From Gordonia sp. 'Campus' (GTDB lineage: Bacteria; Actinomycetota; Actinomycetes; Mycobacteriales; Mycobacteriaceae), in the NCBI RefSeq assembly GCF_022206305.1, contig NZ_JAKOIW010000004.1, forward strand, positions 22,187-86,186: DNA of 64,000 nucleotides, written 5' to 3'. The notes beneath the pieces were generated by a model. It worked only from the letters and a program-made list of their open reading frames with translations, did no database searches and was not told where the DNA came from. Shown one piece after another: positions 1-10,909 of the stretch. Both the position numbers and the translations under genes were made by a program. How positions within the stretch are numbered: the first letter of the stretch is position 1; every line of letters begins with the position of its first letter.

Positions 1-2980
1 ACTCCTGGGCCTGGTCTTCCGGCCAGCCCGCGGCGAACGCGATCTGACGCAGCTGGGTGCCCGGTCCGGGCAATTGGTCGATCGGCTTGCCGCGCACGAG
101 GACCAGGGCGTTGCGCGCCTTGGTGGCGGTCGTCCAGGCGTTCTTCAACAGGGTCACATCATTCTCGGACAACAGCTCTGCTGCACCGATCGCGTCCAAC
201 GCCTCGAGCGTCGACGTGTTGTGCAGGCTCCGATACCGGTGTGCGTACCTGAGTTGCAGCAGCTGCACCGTCCACTCGATGTCGGCGAGTCCGCCGCGGC
301 CCAGTTTGGTGTGGGTCGCCGGATCGGCGCCGCGGGGCAACCGCTCGGCGTCCACGCGCGCCTTGATCCGCCGGATCTCCTTGACGGCCTCGTTGCTGAC
401 ACCGCCCGCCGGATACCGCACGTGGTCGATCATGTGCAGGAAGTCGATGCCGAGGGGCTCGTCCCCCGCGACCTGGTGCGCACGCAGCAGCGCCTGGACT
501 TCCCAGGGTTGCGCCCACTGCGCGTAATAGGCCGCATACGACGCGAGGGTGCGCACGATGGGGCCGTTCCGGCCTTCGGGACGCAGACCGGTGTCGACCT
601 CCAGCGGGGGATCCGCGCTGGGACTCCCGAGCATCGATCGCACGTTCTCGGCGATGGTCTGGGCCCACTTGAGGGCCTCGGACTCCTCCGCTTCGCGATT
701 GGGCTGACACACGAACATGACGTCGGCGTCCGAGCCGTAGCCGAGCTCGCCGCCACCGAGACGCCCCATCCCGATCACCGCGATGCGCGCCGGGGCCCGG
801 CTGCCCCGGTCGCGTTCGGAGACGTTGATCGCGACCGTCAGCGCCGCGTTCAGCACCGCGGCCCACACGCTCGACAGGGCCTTGCACACCGCCGGGACAT
901 CGAGCAGTCCGAGCACGTCCGCCGAGGCGATGCGGACGAGCTCCGCGCGGCGATGCGAACGCGCCACCGCCACAGCGCGTTTCATGTCCGTCTGGCGGAC
1001 CGTCGACGCGATCAGTCCTTTCGCGACGTCCTCGGGCCGGACATTGCACAACTTGGGACCGTCGGGCCCGTCGGAATACTGGTGGATCACCTCGGGCGAG
1101 CGCATCAACATGTTCGCGATGTACTCGGAGGTGCCCAGCACCTTCATCAGCCGCGCGGCCACCACACCGTCGTCGCGCAGCAGACGCAGGAACCAGTCGG
1201 TGTCCTCCATGACGTCGCACAACCGGCGGTAGTTCAGCAGTCCCGCATCGGGATCCGGCGTGTCCCCGATGTGTTCGAGGAGCTGCGGCAGGATGAGGAG
1301 CTGGATCTGCCCGCGGCGCCCGGGCGCATTCGACAGCGCGCGGATGTGGCTCAGCGCGCGATCGGGTTTCGCGTAACCGAGTGCGGCGAGACGTCTTTCG
1401 GCCGAGGTGTCGGTCAGGGTCAGCTCATCGGTCTTGAACCGGGTGACCGCTTCGAGAAGCGGACGGTAGAAGAGCTTCTGGTGGAGCCGGCGCACCCGCA
1501 GACTCTGGTGTTTGATCTGCTCACGCAACACCCCGGTGGCGTCGAGTTCACCCTCACGCCGGATGTGCGCGGCGCGGGCGAGCCAGCGCAACCCCTCGTG
1601 GTCGTCGGGTTGCGGGAGCAGGTGGGTGCGCGACATCCGTTGCATCTGGAGACGATGCTCGAGCAGGCGCAGGAACTGGTACGACGCACTGAGATTGGCC
1701 CCGTCGTCGCGACCGACGTAACCGCCCGCGGTGAGCGCGGCCAGCGCATCGACCGTCGGCATCACCCGCAGGTCCTCGTCGACCCGGCCGTGCACCATCT
1801 GCAGCAACTGCACCGCGAACTCGACGTCGCGCAGACTCCCCTGTCCCAGTTTGAGATTACGTTCGCGCTCGTCCTCGGGCACCAGCGATTCGACGCGGCG
1901 CCTCATCTTCTGGACCTCGGGCACGAAGTCGGGCCGCTCGGCGGCCTTCCAGACCATGGGCTTCACCGCGGCGATGTACTCGTCGGCGAGCTGCATGTCG
2001 CCGGTCATCGCCCGCGCCTTGAGCAGCGCCTGGAACTCCCACGTCTTCGCCCAGCGCTCGTAATAGGCGACATGCGATTCGAGGGTGCGGGTCAGCGCAC
2101 CCGACTTGCCCTCGGGTCGCAGCGCGGCGTCCACCTCGAAGAAGGCGAGCGAGCCGACCCTCATCATCTCGCCGGCGATACGCGCCGCGGTGCCGTCGGC
2201 GGGATCACTGACGAAGATCACGTCGACGTCGCTGACGTAGTTCAGTTCCCGCGCACCGCATTTGCCCATCGCCACCACCGCGAGCCGTACCGGGACGGGG
2301 CCGTCGCCGCACACCTCGGCGAACGCGACCGCGAGTGCGGCCGTGAGCGCGGCATCGGCCAGGTCGGACAGATAGGCCCCGACCTCGGGCAGCCACATGA
2401 CCGGTTCGTCCTCGACGGTCGACGCGACGTCGTGCGCGGCGAGCTGAAGGATGAGGTTGCGATACGCCAGACGCAGCGCCACCACCGACTTCGGGCCCGT
2501 GAGCTTGGCGCGGTAGACCCGGTTGCCCTTCTCCTCTTCGCCGGGTACGGCCTCGGCCTCGACGGCGGCCAGCATGAGACGGTCGACTTCCGCACGGTCG
2601 GGCAGCTCGTCGGCGAGCAGCAGGCGCCAGCCGGACGGTTCGGCGACGAGGTGATCGGCGAGGGCGTCCGAGGACCCGATGACCCCGAACAACCGGCCGC
2701 GGAAGGAACGTTCGGAGCGGAGCGCGGCGTCGATGTCCGACCACTCGTCGCCCGCGGCCCCGCGCAACCGGACGAGCGTTCGCAACGCGAGGTCGGCGTC
2801 CGGGGACCGCGACAGCGCCCACAACACGTCGACCGACTCGGGCGTGTTCCACCCCAGCTCCGCCAGATCCCGTGGAGCGGAGTCGTCGAGGAGACCCAGC
2901 CGACCCGCACTGGGGACCGCGCTGCGGCCGGATCGCGCAGAGGGTCCGGATCGCGCAGGGGGTCCCGATCGTGTTGTCAC
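1..2980 (-). CDS. glnE: Bifunctional glutamine synthetase adenylyltransferase/deadenylase (3' end outside window)
   Basis: GlnE adds and removes AMP on glutamine synthetase in response to nitrogen status. About 993 codons are visible and the frame runs off the window edge, so only the last few residues are missing (mycobacterial GlnE is about 1,000 residues). The protein shows the two repeated nucleotidyltransferase halves, including GSLRDVEF and the segment [13 protein letters not shown] typical of the family. I chose the GTG at 2980: a -10-like TACTTT (minus strand, 2992-2987) ends 6 bp before it and no Shine-Dalgarno is visible, so the mRNA is probably leaderless. The glnA2 gene lies upstream on the same strand, as in mycobacteria and corynebacteria. 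A 1,003-codon open frame on the opposite strand is a codon-bias shadow. Confidence 0.95.
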   Translation of the reverse strand, partial: MTTRSGPPARSGPSARSGRSAVPSAGRLGLLDDSAPRDLAELGWNTPESVDVLWALSRSPDADLALRTLVRLRGAAGDEWSDIDAALRSERSFRGRLFGVIGSSDALADHLVAEPSGWRLLLADELPDRAEVDRLMLAAVEAEAVPGEEEKGNRVYRAKLTGPKSVVALRLAYRNLILQLAAHDVASTVEDEPVMWLPEVGAYLSDLADAALTAALAVAFAEVCGDGPVPVRLAVVAMGKCGARELNYVSDVDVIFVSDPADGTAARIAGEMMRVGSLAFFEVDAALRPEGKSGALTRTLESHVAYYERWAKTWEFQALLKARAMTGDMQLADEYIAAVKPMVWKAAERPDFVPEVQKMRRRVESLVPEDERERNLKLGQGSLRDVEFAVQLLQMVHGRVDEDLRVMPTVDALAALTAGGYVGRDDGANLSASYQFLRLLEHRLQMQRMSRTHLLPQPDDHEGLRWLARAAHIRREGELDATGVLREQIKHQSLRVRRLHQKLFYRPLLEAVTRFKTDELTLTDTSAERRLAALGYAKPDRALSHIRALSNAPGRRGQIQLLILPQLLEHIGDTPDPDAGLLNYRRLCDVMEDTDWFLRLLRDDGVVAARLMKVLGTSEYIANMLMRSPEVIHQYSDGPDGPKLCNVRPEDVAKGLIASTVRQTDMKRAVAVARSHRRAELVRIASADVLGLLDVPAVCKALSSVWAAVLNAALTVAINVSERDRGSRAPARIAVIGMGRLGGGELGYGSDADVMFVCQPNREAEESEALKWAQTIAENVRSMLGSPSADPPLEVDTGLRPEGRNGPIVRTLASYAAYYAQWAQPWEVQALLRAHQVAGDEPLGIDFLHMIDHVRYPAGGVSNEAVKEIRRIKARVDAERLPRGADPATHTKLGRGGLADIEWTVQLLQLRYAHRYRSLHNTSTLEALDAIGAAELLSENDVTLLKNAWTTATKARNALVLVRGKPIDQLPGPGTQLRQIAFAAGWPEDQAQE

Positions 2981-3047
2981 ACCATAAAAGTAGCGACCGG
3001 AGCCGCCGATTACGACACCGCGGTCCCCGATGAGCAGGGTGCGGGCG

Positions 3048-4388
3048 CTACAGCGGCAGGTAGTTCTGCAACTCGAAGGGGGTGACGAGACTTCGATAGT
3101 TCGTCCACTCGGTCCACTTGTTGCGCAGGAAGTAGTCGAACACGTGCTCGCCGAGCGCCTCCGCGACCAGCTCCGAGGTCTCCATCTCCTTCAGGGCGTC
3201 GGCGAGGCTGCCCGGGAGCTCCTTGTAGCCCATGGCCCGACGCTCCGCCGAGGTGAGTGCCCAGACGTCGTCCTCGGCCTCGTCGGGCAGCTCGTAATCC
3301 TCCGCGATGCCCTTGAGTCCCGCGGCGAGCAGCACGGCGAAGGTGAGGTACGGGTTGCACGCCGAGTCGGGGCTGCGGACCTCCACCCGTCGCGACGACG
3401 CCTTGTTCGGCGTGTAGAGCGGGAGCCGGATCAGCGCGGAACGGTTGGCGCCGCCCCAGGTGGCCGCGGTCGGGGCCTCGCCGCCGTGGATGAGCCGCTT
3501 GTAGCTGTTGACCCACTGGTTGGTGACAGCGCTGATCTCCGACGCGTGGTGCAAGATGCCGGCGATGAACTTCTTGCCCGTGGCCGACAGCTGCATCGGG
3601 TCGTCGGGATTGTGGAAGGCGTTGATGTCACCCTCGAACAGGCTCAGGTGCGTGTGCATCGCCGACCCCGGGTGCTCACTGAACGGCTTGGGCATGAAGG
3701 TCGCCCACACGCCCTCGTTGATCGCCACCTCCTTGATGAGGTAGCGGAAGGTCATGACGTTGTCGGCCATGGACAGCGCATCGGCGTAACGCAGGTCGAT
3801 CTCCTGCTGCCCGGGAGCGCCCTCGTGATGGGAGAACTCCACGGAGATGCCCATCGACTCCAACGCCTCGATGGCGTGGCGACGGAAGTTCGGCGCGGCG
3901 TCGTGGACGGCCTGATCGAAGTAGCCGCCGGAGTCGGCGGGCGTCGGCACCGAGCCGTCGAGCGGGGCCTCCTTGAGGAGGAAGAACTCGATCTCGGGGT
4001 GGACGTAGCAGCTGAAACCGAGGTCGGCGGCCTTGTTGAGCTGACGACGCAGCACGTGTCGCGAGTCGGCCCAGCTGGGGGTGCCGTCGGGCATCGCGAT
4101 GTCGCAGAACATGCGTGCCGAGTGATGACGGCCGGCTGACGTCGTCCAGGGCAGCACCTGGAACGTCGACGGATCGGGCTTGGCGACGGTGTCGGCCTCC
4201 GACACCCGCGAGAACCCCTCGATGGCGGAGCCGTCGAATCCGATGCCCTCGGCGAAGGCACCTTCGAGTTCAGCGGGGGCGATCGCGACGGACTTGAGAT
4301 AGCCGAGGACGTCGGTGAACCACAATCGAACGAAACGGATGTCGCGCTCTTCGAGGGTCCGCAGCACGAATTCCTTTTGGCGATCCAT
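3048..4388 (-). CDS. glnA2: Type I glutamine synthetase, GlnA2 class
   Basis: This is a 446-residue GSI protein. It carries the beta-grasp N-terminal part ([15 protein letters not shown] near residues 48-62) and the catalytic barrel with [19 protein letters not shown], the MHTHLSLF metal/ammonium-site segment and the NRSALIRLP substrate segment. Adjacency to glnE and the 446-residue length match GlnA2 of mycobacteria and corynebacteria, not the roughly 478-residue GlnA1. It would make glutamine from glutamate and ammonia. Some actinobacterial GlnA2 proteins act on polyamines, and the sequence alone does not exclude that. A GlnR-like half-site and a -10 TAAGGT lie just upstream (see the regulatory entry). 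Confidence 0.93.
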   Translation of the reverse strand: MDRQKEFVLRTLEERDIRFVRLWFTDVLGYLKSVAIAPAELEGAFAEGIGFDGSAIEGFSRVSEADTVAKPDPSTFQVLPWTTSAGRHHSARMFCDIAMPDGTPSWADSRHVLRRQLNKAADLGFSCYVHPEIEFFLLKEAPLDGSVPTPADSGGYFDQAVHDAAPNFRRHAIEALESMGISVEFSHHEGAPGQQEIDLRYADALSMADNVMTFRYLIKEVAINEGVWATFMPKPFSEHPGSAMHTHLSLFEGDINAFHNPDDPMQLSATGKKFIAGILHHASEISAVTNQWVNSYKRLIHGGEAPTAATWGGANRSALIRLPLYTPNKASSRRVEVRSPDSACNPYLTFAVLLAAGLKGIAEDYELPDEAEDDVWALTSAERRAMGYKELPGSLADALKEMETSELVAEALGEHVFDYFLRNKWTEWTNYRSLVTPFELQNYLPL

Positions 4389-4396
4389 GGTCGCCG

Positions 4397-4428
4397 ACCT
4401 TAGAAGTACGCTGTTAAATCCGTGTTAC
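4397..4428 (-). promoter_or_regulatory. Candidate glnA2 promoter with GlnR-like box
   Basis: Reading the minus strand, GTAAC, six bases, then TTAAC lies at 4428-4413, followed by a -10-like TAAGGT at 4402-4397. The glnA2 ATG is 8 bp further on. GlnR boxes in actinobacteria are GTnAC-n6-GaAAC, so the second half-site is imperfect. The box would overlap the -35 position. Assignment to GlnR is inference. The rest of the 330-bp gap between glnA2 and panB (4389-4718) holds no other gene or clear signal that I can recognise. Confidence 0.4.
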
Positions 4429-4718
4429 ACGCGCGAGTCCAACTCGCTGTGCAGGCGTTTTGGCGAGGCTGTCTCAACATTTGGGACACAAGACCATCCT
4501 GTGGGAGACCCTTCCGGCCGTGCCATTCGCCGCGAGAGCCCGTCCACACTCGCACACCGACCGCCCGCGCCCAACTCGCGCGTGTGATCAATTGCATAGC
4601 CGCGGCCGGTCACAAGGTCGTGGCGCGGTGAAACAATGGCTGACGTCCGTGTTCAACCCGGGTACCCGCCGCGTCGCTCTGCCGACCAGCCGGGACTCGA
4701 GGCAGAAAAGAGACAACG

Positions 4719-5564
4719 ATGTCCGATTCCTCGGTTTATGGTGCACCCGCTTCCGCCCCGACCGCCAAGCGCCGCGTCACCCGCGTCCATCACCTCGCCC
4801 AGATGAAGTCCGAAGGCGAGAAGTGGTCGATGCTCACCGCTTACGACTACTCGTCGGCCCGCATCTTCGACGCCGCCGAGATCCCCGTCCTCCTCGTCGG
4901 CGACTCCGCCGCCAATGTGGTCCTCGGCTACGACACCACCATCCCGGTCACCCTCGACGAGATGATCCCGCTCATCCGCGCCGTCGTACGCGGCGCACCC
5001 CACGCGCTCGTCGTCGCCGACATGCCGTTCGGCAGCTACGAGATCGGACCCCAGCATGCGCTGGAGAACGCCTTCCGGATCTTCAAGGAAACCGGCGCCC
5101 ACGCGGTGAAGCTCGAGGGCGGCGAACGAGTCGCACCCCAGATCGCGGCGCTGACCGCGGCCGGCATCCCGGTCATGGCACACATCGGGTTCACCCCGCA
5201 GAGCGTCAACGGCCTCGGCGGCTTCCGCGTGCAGGGTCGCGGAGACGGGGCGGACCAGCTCGTCGCCGACGCCATCGCCGTCCAGGAGGCCGGGGCGTTC
5301 TCCGTCGTCATGGAGATGGTGCCCGCCGACCTCGCCGGTCAGATCACGCGCAAGCTCACGATCCCCACGGTCGGCATCGGCGCGGGCAACGAGACCGACG
5401 CGCAGGTGCTGGTGTGGCAGGACATGGCCGGACTCACCCACGGCAAGACCGCGAAATTCGTGAAGCGCTTTGCCGACGTCGGTTCCGAATTGCGTTCGGC
5501 GGCCGAACAGTACGCCGACGAGGTGCGGCGCGGCGTCTTCCCGGGGCCTGAACACAGCTACTGA
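4719..5564 (+). CDS. panB: 3-methyl-2-oxobutanoate hydroxymethyltransferase
   Basis: PanB transfers a hydroxymethyl group from 5,10-methylene-tetrahydrofolate to alpha-ketoisovalerate, giving ketopantoate, the first step of pantothenate and CoA synthesis. The 281-residue protein has the whole (beta/alpha)8 barrel with the family blocks [31 protein letters not shown] (metal-binding Asp), [27 protein letters not shown] and [20 protein letters not shown]. The start is the ATG after a purine-rich AAAAGAGACAACG, a weak ribosome site. It lies downstream of the glnE-glnA2 pair on the opposite strand, as in mycobacteria. Confidence 0.97.
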   Translation: MSDSSVYGAPASAPTAKRRVTRVHHLAQMKSEGEKWSMLTAYDYSSARIFDAAEIPVLLVGDSAANVVLGYDTTIPVTLDEMIPLIRAVVRGAPHALVVADMPFGSYEIGPQHALENAFRIFKETGAHAVKLEGGERVAPQIAALTAAGIPVMAHIGFTPQSVNGLGGFRVQGRGDGADQLVADAIAVQEAGAFSVVMEMVPADLAGQITRKLTIPTVGIGAGNETDAQVLVWQDMAGLTHGKTAKFVKRFADVGSELRSAAEQYADEVRRGVFPGPEHSY

Positions 5565-5654
5565 TCCGACGGTCGCCGAGCCGGTGATCGGGCGGGGGTC
5601 GGGAACCCGCCCGCCTCCTCGGTCACCGGCCTCGGAGCGCCTACGCTGGCCTGC

Positions 5655-6638
5655 ATGCGGAACTTCTACCCGGAGATCGAACCCTACGATTCGGGTCATC
5701 TCGACGTCGGTGACGGTCAACAGATCTACTGGGAGACGTCCGGCAACCCCGACGGCAAGCCGGCGGTGTTCGTGCACGGCGGTCCCGGGGGCGGGACGGC
5801 GCCGACACAACGCCGCTTCTTCGACCCGACGAAGTACCGCATCGTCCTGTTCGACCAGCGCGGGTGCGGACAGTCCCGCCCGCACATCGCCGACGGCGCC
5901 GACCTGAGTGTGAACACCACCGCTCACCTCATCGCCGACATGGAACGTCTCCGTACTCATCTCGGCATCGAACGGTGGCAGGTCTTCGGCGGCTCCTGGG
6001 GTTCGACCCTCGGCCTGGCGTACGCACAGTCACACCCCGACCGGGTCACCGAACTCGTGCTGCGCGGCATCTTCCTGCTGCGACGCAGTGAGATCGACTG
6101 GTACTACAACGGCGGTGCCGCCCACATCTACCCGGACCTGTGGGAGGGCTATCTCGCACCGATCCCGGAGGCCGAGCGCGACGGCGACCTCGTCGAGGCC
6201 TATCACCGCCTGCTCACCTCGGACGATCCCGCCGTTGCCGGCGCTGCTGCGCGGGCATGGACGGGGTGGGAGCAGGCCACCAGCTACCTGCTCCCCCGGC
6301 CCGCCGAGAACACCGGTGCGGGTTCGGGTTCCGAGTCTGACGCCGACGACGCCCAGCGCTTCGACCTCGCGTTCGCCACCATCGAGAACCACTACTTCGT
6401 CCATCATGGTTTCCTCACCGACGGGCAACTGCTCGCCGACATCGATGCGATCGCGCACATCCCCGGCGTGATCGTGCAGGGACGCTACGACGTGGTGTGT
6501 CCGACCCGCAGCGCGTGGGACCTGCACCGCGCTTGGCCGTCGGCCGAGTTGCACATCGTCGCCGACGCCGGCCACGCGTCCTACGAACCGGGTATCCGCC
6601 ACCACCTCATCGAGGCGACCGACCGCTTCGCGGGATAG
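5655..6638 (+). CDS. pip: Proline iminopeptidase (alpha/beta hydrolase, peptidase S33)
   Basis: This 327-residue enzyme should release N-terminal proline from short peptides in the cytoplasm. It has the oxyanion-hole HGGPGGG motif (residues 41-47), FDQRGCGQS (67-74), the nucleophile elbow GGSWGS with Ser114, a catalytic Asp in the QGRYDVVCP region and a late His in DAGHASYE. The length is typical of prolyl aminopeptidases, though somewhat long acid loops occur around residue 225. The ATG sits 7 bp after a -10-like TACGCT (5642-5647) with no ribosome-binding site, suggesting leaderless expression. Confidence 0.93.
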   Translation: MRNFYPEIEPYDSGHLDVGDGQQIYWETSGNPDGKPAVFVHGGPGGGTAPTQRRFFDPTKYRIVLFDQRGCGQSRPHIADGADLSVNTTAHLIADMERLRTHLGIERWQVFGGSWGSTLGLAYAQSHPDRVTELVLRGIFLLRRSEIDWYYNGGAAHIYPDLWEGYLAPIPEAERDGDLVEAYHRLLTSDDPAVAGAAARAWTGWEQATSYLLPRPAENTGAGSGSESDADDAQRFDLAFATIENHYFVHHGFLTDGQLLADIDAIAHIPGVIVQGRYDVVCPTRSAWDLHRAWPSAELHIVADAGHASYEPGIRHHLIEATDRFAG

Positions 6639-6740
6639 CGAACGCACCCGCGACACCCCGCTCGGTCGTCAGGTGTGTCGACCCGCACCGACCAACGCTC
6701 ACTAGACTCGACGGACAGGCGTCGAACCCAGGAGGAACAG

Positions 6741-8234
6741 GTGGCCGCATCCGAGCAGCTCGAGGTGGAACTGAAGTTCGACGTGGACGCCGGTCACGTG
6801 GCCCCCGACCTGCGGACGCTGCCGGGCGTCGTCTCGGCGTCGGAGCCGCAGACGTTCTCGCTCGACGCCACCTACTTCGACACCGAGAACCTCGACCTCG
6901 CCGGCAACCGGATCACCATGCGCCGACGGACCGGCGGCACCGATCAGGGCTGGCATCTCAAGCGTCCCACCGACATTCCCGGCGCCCGCCGCGAGTTGCA
7001 CGTCGGTTTCGACGAGGCGCCGGCCGACGGTGACGCTCCCGACGCCCTGGTCACACCGGTGCTCGCACTCACCCGCGAGCGCCCGCTGATCCCGGTCGCG
7101 GTGATCTCGACGACGCGCACCGTCACGCGTCTGCTCGGCGCAGGCGACGAACCCCTCGCCGAACTGGCCGAGGATCTCGTCACCGCGCAGTCGCTGCTTC
7201 CCGGCGGACACTGCCGACAGTGGGCCGAGTGGGAGTTCGAACTTCTCGCCGGAGGCACCGGCAAGCTGCTGAAGGCCGCCGACAAGGCCCTGCGCGCCGG
7301 TGGTGCCCGCGAGGCGTCGAGTGCGTCGAAGCTCGCCCGCGCGATCGGCGCGACCCCCACGGTCCACGAGCCGAAGTTGTCCAAGCGGCCCACGGCTCTC
7401 GAGCTCGTCGTCACCGACATCGCACTGCACCGCAACTCGTTGATCGCCTACGACCCCCTGGTACGGATCGACGCCCCGGACGCGGTCCACCAGATGCGGG
7501 TCGCCTGCCGTCGCCTGCGCAGCATCCTGTCCGGGTTCCCCACCGTCCTCGACGCGGAGCGGACCGCCCACGTCGCGGCGGAGCTCAAGTTGCTCGCCCA
7601 GATCCTCGGCGATGCACGCGATTCCGAGGTCCAGCTGGAGATGAACCAGGCAGTGCTGCGCGGCGAGAACGCCTCCGCGGAGCTGCTGGCCGAGCTCGCC
7701 GGCACCGAGGTCGTCGCCCACGACCGAGCACTGCGGGCCGCACATGCGGCGATGACCTCGAAGCGGTACTTCGCGCTGCTCGACGCCGTCGACGGTCTGA
7801 TCGCTTCTCCGCCACCCGGGCCCGACGCCGACGTACCGGCGACGGTCGTCGTCGACAAGGCGATCGCGCGCAGCCGCAAGCACATTCACAAGGCACAGGA
7901 TCGGCTCGCAGCGTTCGCCGAGGGTTCCGACGAGTGGGAAGAGCAGTTGCACACCATCCGCAAACGCGCAAAGCGCCTGCGGTACAGCATCGACGCGACC
8001 GAACCCCTCGGCAAGAAGAAGTACCGCGCGGTCGGTTCCGCGGCCAAGAGGATCCAAGCAGCCCTCGGCGACTTCAACGACACCCGGATCAACCGGAGGC
8101 GTATCGCCGACGTCGCCGCCACCGGAAAGCTCGGCGGCGCCGACATGTTCGTGCTCGGCCGGGTCGATGCGCGGCTCGAGGCGGACGGTCACCGCGCCAT
8201 CGCCACCTACCGCAAGGTCGCCAAGGACCTGTGA
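6741..8234 (+). CDS. CYTH and CHAD domain-containing protein
   Basis: The protein has 497 residues. The N-terminal CYTH (triphosphate tunnel metalloenzyme) domain opens with the ExExK signature in LEVELKFDV and covers roughly residues 5-200. The C-terminal CHAD domain (about 220-495) is helical and rich in conserved His, Arg and Lys, e.g. VHQMRVACRRLRSIL and HTIRKRAKRLRYS. CYTH proteins hydrolyse triphosphates or polyphosphate, and CHAD domains bind polyphosphate; a polyphosphate role is inferred. I start at the GTG at 6741 because AGGAGG lies 5 bp upstream; a -10 TAGACT is at 6703-6708. Its TGA (8232-8234) abuts the stop of the convergent nuclease gene with no spacer. M. tuberculosis Rv2226 is the syntenic counterpart. 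Confidence 0.9.
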   Translation: MAASEQLEVELKFDVDAGHVAPDLRTLPGVVSASEPQTFSLDATYFDTENLDLAGNRITMRRRTGGTDQGWHLKRPTDIPGARRELHVGFDEAPADGDAPDALVTPVLALTRERPLIPVAVISTTRTVTRLLGAGDEPLAELAEDLVTAQSLLPGGHCRQWAEWEFELLAGGTGKLLKAADKALRAGGAREASSASKLARAIGATPTVHEPKLSKRPTALELVVTDIALHRNSLIAYDPLVRIDAPDAVHQMRVACRRLRSILSGFPTVLDAERTAHVAAELKLLAQILGDARDSEVQLEMNQAVLRGENASAELLAELAGTEVVAHDRALRAAHAAMTSKRYFALLDAVDGLIASPPPGPDADVPATVVVDKAIARSRKHIHKAQDRLAAFAEGSDEWEEQLHTIRKRAKRLRYSIDATEPLGKKKYRAVGSAAKRIQAALGDFNDTRINRRRIADVAATGKLGGADMFVLGRVDARLEADGHRAIATYRKVAKDL

Positions 8235-9656
8235 TCAGGCCACCGGCCGGAACTCCACCGATCGGCTGACCTCGTCGGCCTTCATCAGTTCGACGCCGAT
8301 CCGGTCCCCCGGTCGGAGGTCCCCCGCACACCGTGCGACGACCGGGGGATCCGCGATGAACACCTGTGCCGGTCTGCGCTCGGTGGCCGCCGCCATGACC
8401 ACCGCCTCGAAACGCTCGCCGATCCGGTCTCGGAGGATCACGGCTTCGGCGAGGTCGATGCTCGCCCGGTCTGCGGTCGCACCGAGAGAGTCCGCCGACC
8501 GGAGGATCTTCGGCAGTGTCGGGAGTGCGCGCAGCACCCAGTCCGGAATCGGCGTGCCGGCGGTGACCGCGAGACACGCCTCGGTCGCGAACCGGTCGCC
8601 GAGCCGACGCAGCGGCGCCGTGACGTGGGCATAGAGTCCGCCGATGGCGGCGTGCCGCTTGCTGTCGTCGTCGATACCGGCCGCGGTGCCGGTTCCGTCG
8701 AGCGCGAGGTAGTTGGCGCCGCGCATCAGCCCGCCCGCCGCCGACTGCAGCGCGAGCGTGCTGGGCTCGTCGCCCGGCAGCCCGGCGAGGAATCGCCCGA
8801 CGGAGAACCCCGCAGGCCACGGAACCCCGAGTGCACGGGCGGTGGCCCGCAGGCCCTCGACGGCATCGTCGTCGGCCGGCGGCAGCGTGCGGAGCAGGCC
8901 GACTCCGGCGTCTGCCATGATCGTTCCCGCGCAACTACCCGCAAGCAACGAGACCTGTGAGTTCCACATGTCGGCGGGGGTGTGCGGCTCGAGATCCAGG
9001 CGCCACCCACGTGCGGTGCGGGTGACGGTCTGGTCCGGGAGGTCGAGTTCGACCGCACCGCGGTTGAGTGCCACCTCGTGACGCAGCTCGCCGAAGGCCG
9101 GCAGTGCCGCGATCGAGGGGTGCAGCCGTCCGGCGACGGCGTCCGCGGTGACCCCGGCGTAGTCCAGGCGGGCGACCGACCGGATACGGCTGCGCCGCAC
9201 CAGCACGTCGGTCACCGAACCGTCCCCGGCGACTCCGATGGTCCACAGTACGCACGGTCGCACTTGCTCGGGCAGAAGCGATCCCGCGCCTTCCGACAGT
9301 TCTCTGGGATGCAGGGGCACCGAACCGTCCGGGAAGTACACCGTCGCCCCGCGCCGTCGGCTCTCCTGGTCGAGAGCACCCTCGGGGACGACGAGGGCGG
9401 CGACATCGGCGATCGCGTAATCCACGACGAACCCGTCTCCGTCGGCGGTGATGCGCACCGCCTGGTCGAGGTCTTTCGACGACGGCGGGTCGATGGTGAC
9501 GAACGGGAGATGCGTGTGATCCTCGCGGGTGCCGGCGAAGCGGTCGACCGCGGCGCGAGCCTCGGCGAGCGCGTCGTCACCGTATTCCTCGTCCACGCCG
9601 AGTTCGGTGCGGATGCCGGCGAAATCGATGTCGGGGGCGGAGAGGATGCGCTTCAC
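8235..9656 (-). CDS. RNB-domain ribonuclease (RNase II/R type)
   Basis: This 473-residue protein contains an RNB 3'-to-5' exoribonuclease core: FVTIDPPSSKDLDQAVRI with the clustered metal-binding aspartates (about residues 50-70), YAIADVAALV, and the later YAHVTAPLRRLGDRF block. Cold-shock and S1 RNA-binding domains of full RNase R are not evident, so this is the short actinobacterial form. The frame stays open upstream through the rnpB RNA gene, which cannot be coding. The GTG at 9656 (VKRILSAPDIDF) is the first plausible start downstream of rnpB. The gene lies directly behind rnpB on the same strand. Confidence 0.85.
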   Translation of the reverse strand: MKRILSAPDIDFAGIRTELGVDEEYGDDALAEARAAVDRFAGTREDHTHLPFVTIDPPSSKDLDQAVRITADGDGFVVDYAIADVAALVVPEGALDQESRRRGATVYFPDGSVPLHPRELSEGAGSLLPEQVRPCVLWTIGVAGDGSVTDVLVRRSRIRSVARLDYAGVTADAVAGRLHPSIAALPAFGELRHEVALNRGAVELDLPDQTVTRTARGWRLDLEPHTPADMWNSQVSLLAGSCAGTIMADAGVGLLRTLPPADDDAVEGLRATARALGVPWPAGFSVGRFLAGLPGDEPSTLALQSAAGGLMRGANYLALDGTGTAAGIDDDSKRHAAIGGLYAHVTAPLRRLGDRFATEACLAVTAGTPIPDWVLRALPTLPKILRSADSLGATADRASIDLAEAVILRDRIGERFEAVVMAAATERRPAQVFIADPPVVARCAGDLRPGDRIGVELMKADEVSRSVEFRPVA

Positions 9657-9721
9657 CCCAGAGACCCTAACGCGGAGCAGGTCCGTACCGGCGGGGGCAG
9701 ACCGTCGAGAGCCGGGCGATT

Positions 9722-10147
<426 letters not shown>

Positions 10148-10150
<3 letters not shown>

Positions 10151-10159
10151 CTCAGGATA
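10148..10159 (-). promoter_or_regulatory. -10 element of rnpB
   Basis: On the minus strand TATCCT lies at 10159-10154. It is followed by six bases, then by the G that opens the P1 helix at 10147, which is exactly where transcription should start. No convincing -35 hexamer is visible. Confidence 0.55.
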
Positions 10160-10209
10160 CGCCGCGGCCCTCTGTGGCTCGCGGCCGGCAGCCGAAGGAC
10201 CCCAGCGCG

Positions 10210-10905
10210 TCAGGAACGCCAGTGGGCGGCGTCGTTGACGAGCCGCACCACCGAACCACCGTCGGCGAAGAACTCGGCGATCGACACCGACGCGAGATCC
10301 AGATGAAGGCGGAACAACAACTCGGGTCCGACGCCCAGCGCGTCACGCAGCATCGACTTGATGGGCGTCACATGCGACACCAGCACGACCGTTTGACCCG
10401 AATAGCGTTCCAAGAGTTCGTTTTTCGTCTCGGCGATCCGGTCGGCGACCTGCGCGAAGCTCTCCCCGCCGGGAGCGGCCAGGGTGATGTCGGACAGCCA
10501 TGCGCGATGGATCTCGGGGTCGCGAGCCGCGGCTTCGGAGAACGTCAGCCCCTCCCACTCGCCGAAGTCGGTCTCGATGAGTCCGGCGTGTTCGACGACC
10601 TCGACACCCGTGCGCGCGGCGACTTCGTCGGCGGTGGACCGGGTCCGGCTCAGCGGCGAGGTCACGATGGCCGCGATCGAATCCTCGCGGGCGACCCGTT
10701 CGGCTGCGGTCCGCGCCTGGCGACGACCTTCCTCGGTGAGCTCTGGGTTGCCGCGACCCGAGTAACGCCGTTCCACCGACAACGCGGTCTGCCCGTGGCG
10801 CAACAGGATGAAACGTGTCGGTGCCCCCTGCTGGCCCTGCCACGACGGCGGCGTCGCGGCCGGACCCGGCGCTGCGACGGTGCGCTCGCTCGGCGTCGCG
10901 GTCAC
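10210..10905 (-). CDS. Histidine phosphatase (phosphoglycerate mutase/acid phosphatase family), RNase H domain absent
   Basis: The 231-residue protein has the phosphohistidine motif LLRHGQT (His37), the segment RRYSGRGNPELTEEG, an ETDFGEWEGLT acid-site block and a second His in VVLVSHVTPIKSML. It matches the C-terminal half of mycobacterial Rv2228c, a bifunctional RNase HI/acid phosphatase. Here only about 30 linker residues precede the phosphatase and no RNase H domain is present. The GTG at 10905 is 4 bp after the stop of the zinc-ribbon gene, so the two genes are co-transcribed and the start cannot lie far upstream. Substrates are unknown; alpha-ribazole phosphatase activity in cobalamin synthesis is reported for the family. 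Confidence 0.85.
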   Translation of the reverse strand: MTATPSERTVAAPGPAATPPSWQGQQGAPTRFILLRHGQTALSVERRYSGRGNPELTEEGRRQARTAAERVAREDSIAAIVTSPLSRTRSTADEVAARTGVEVVEHAGLIETDFGEWEGLTFSEAAARDPEIHRAWLSDITLAAPGGESFAQVADRIAETKNELLERYSGQTVVLVSHVTPIKSMLRDALGVGPELLFRLHLDLASVSIAEFFADGGSVVRLVNDAAHWRS

Positions 10906-10909
10906 GGAG

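Noticed and set aside
74..3085. 1,003-codon open frame on the plus strand over glnE
   Set aside because: It runs opposite to a clear GlnE reading frame and has an Arg/His/Gly-rich composition typical of antisense frames in GC-rich DNA.
4653..5960. 435-codon minus-strand frame over panB
   Set aside because: It is antisense to PanB, with shadow codon usage.
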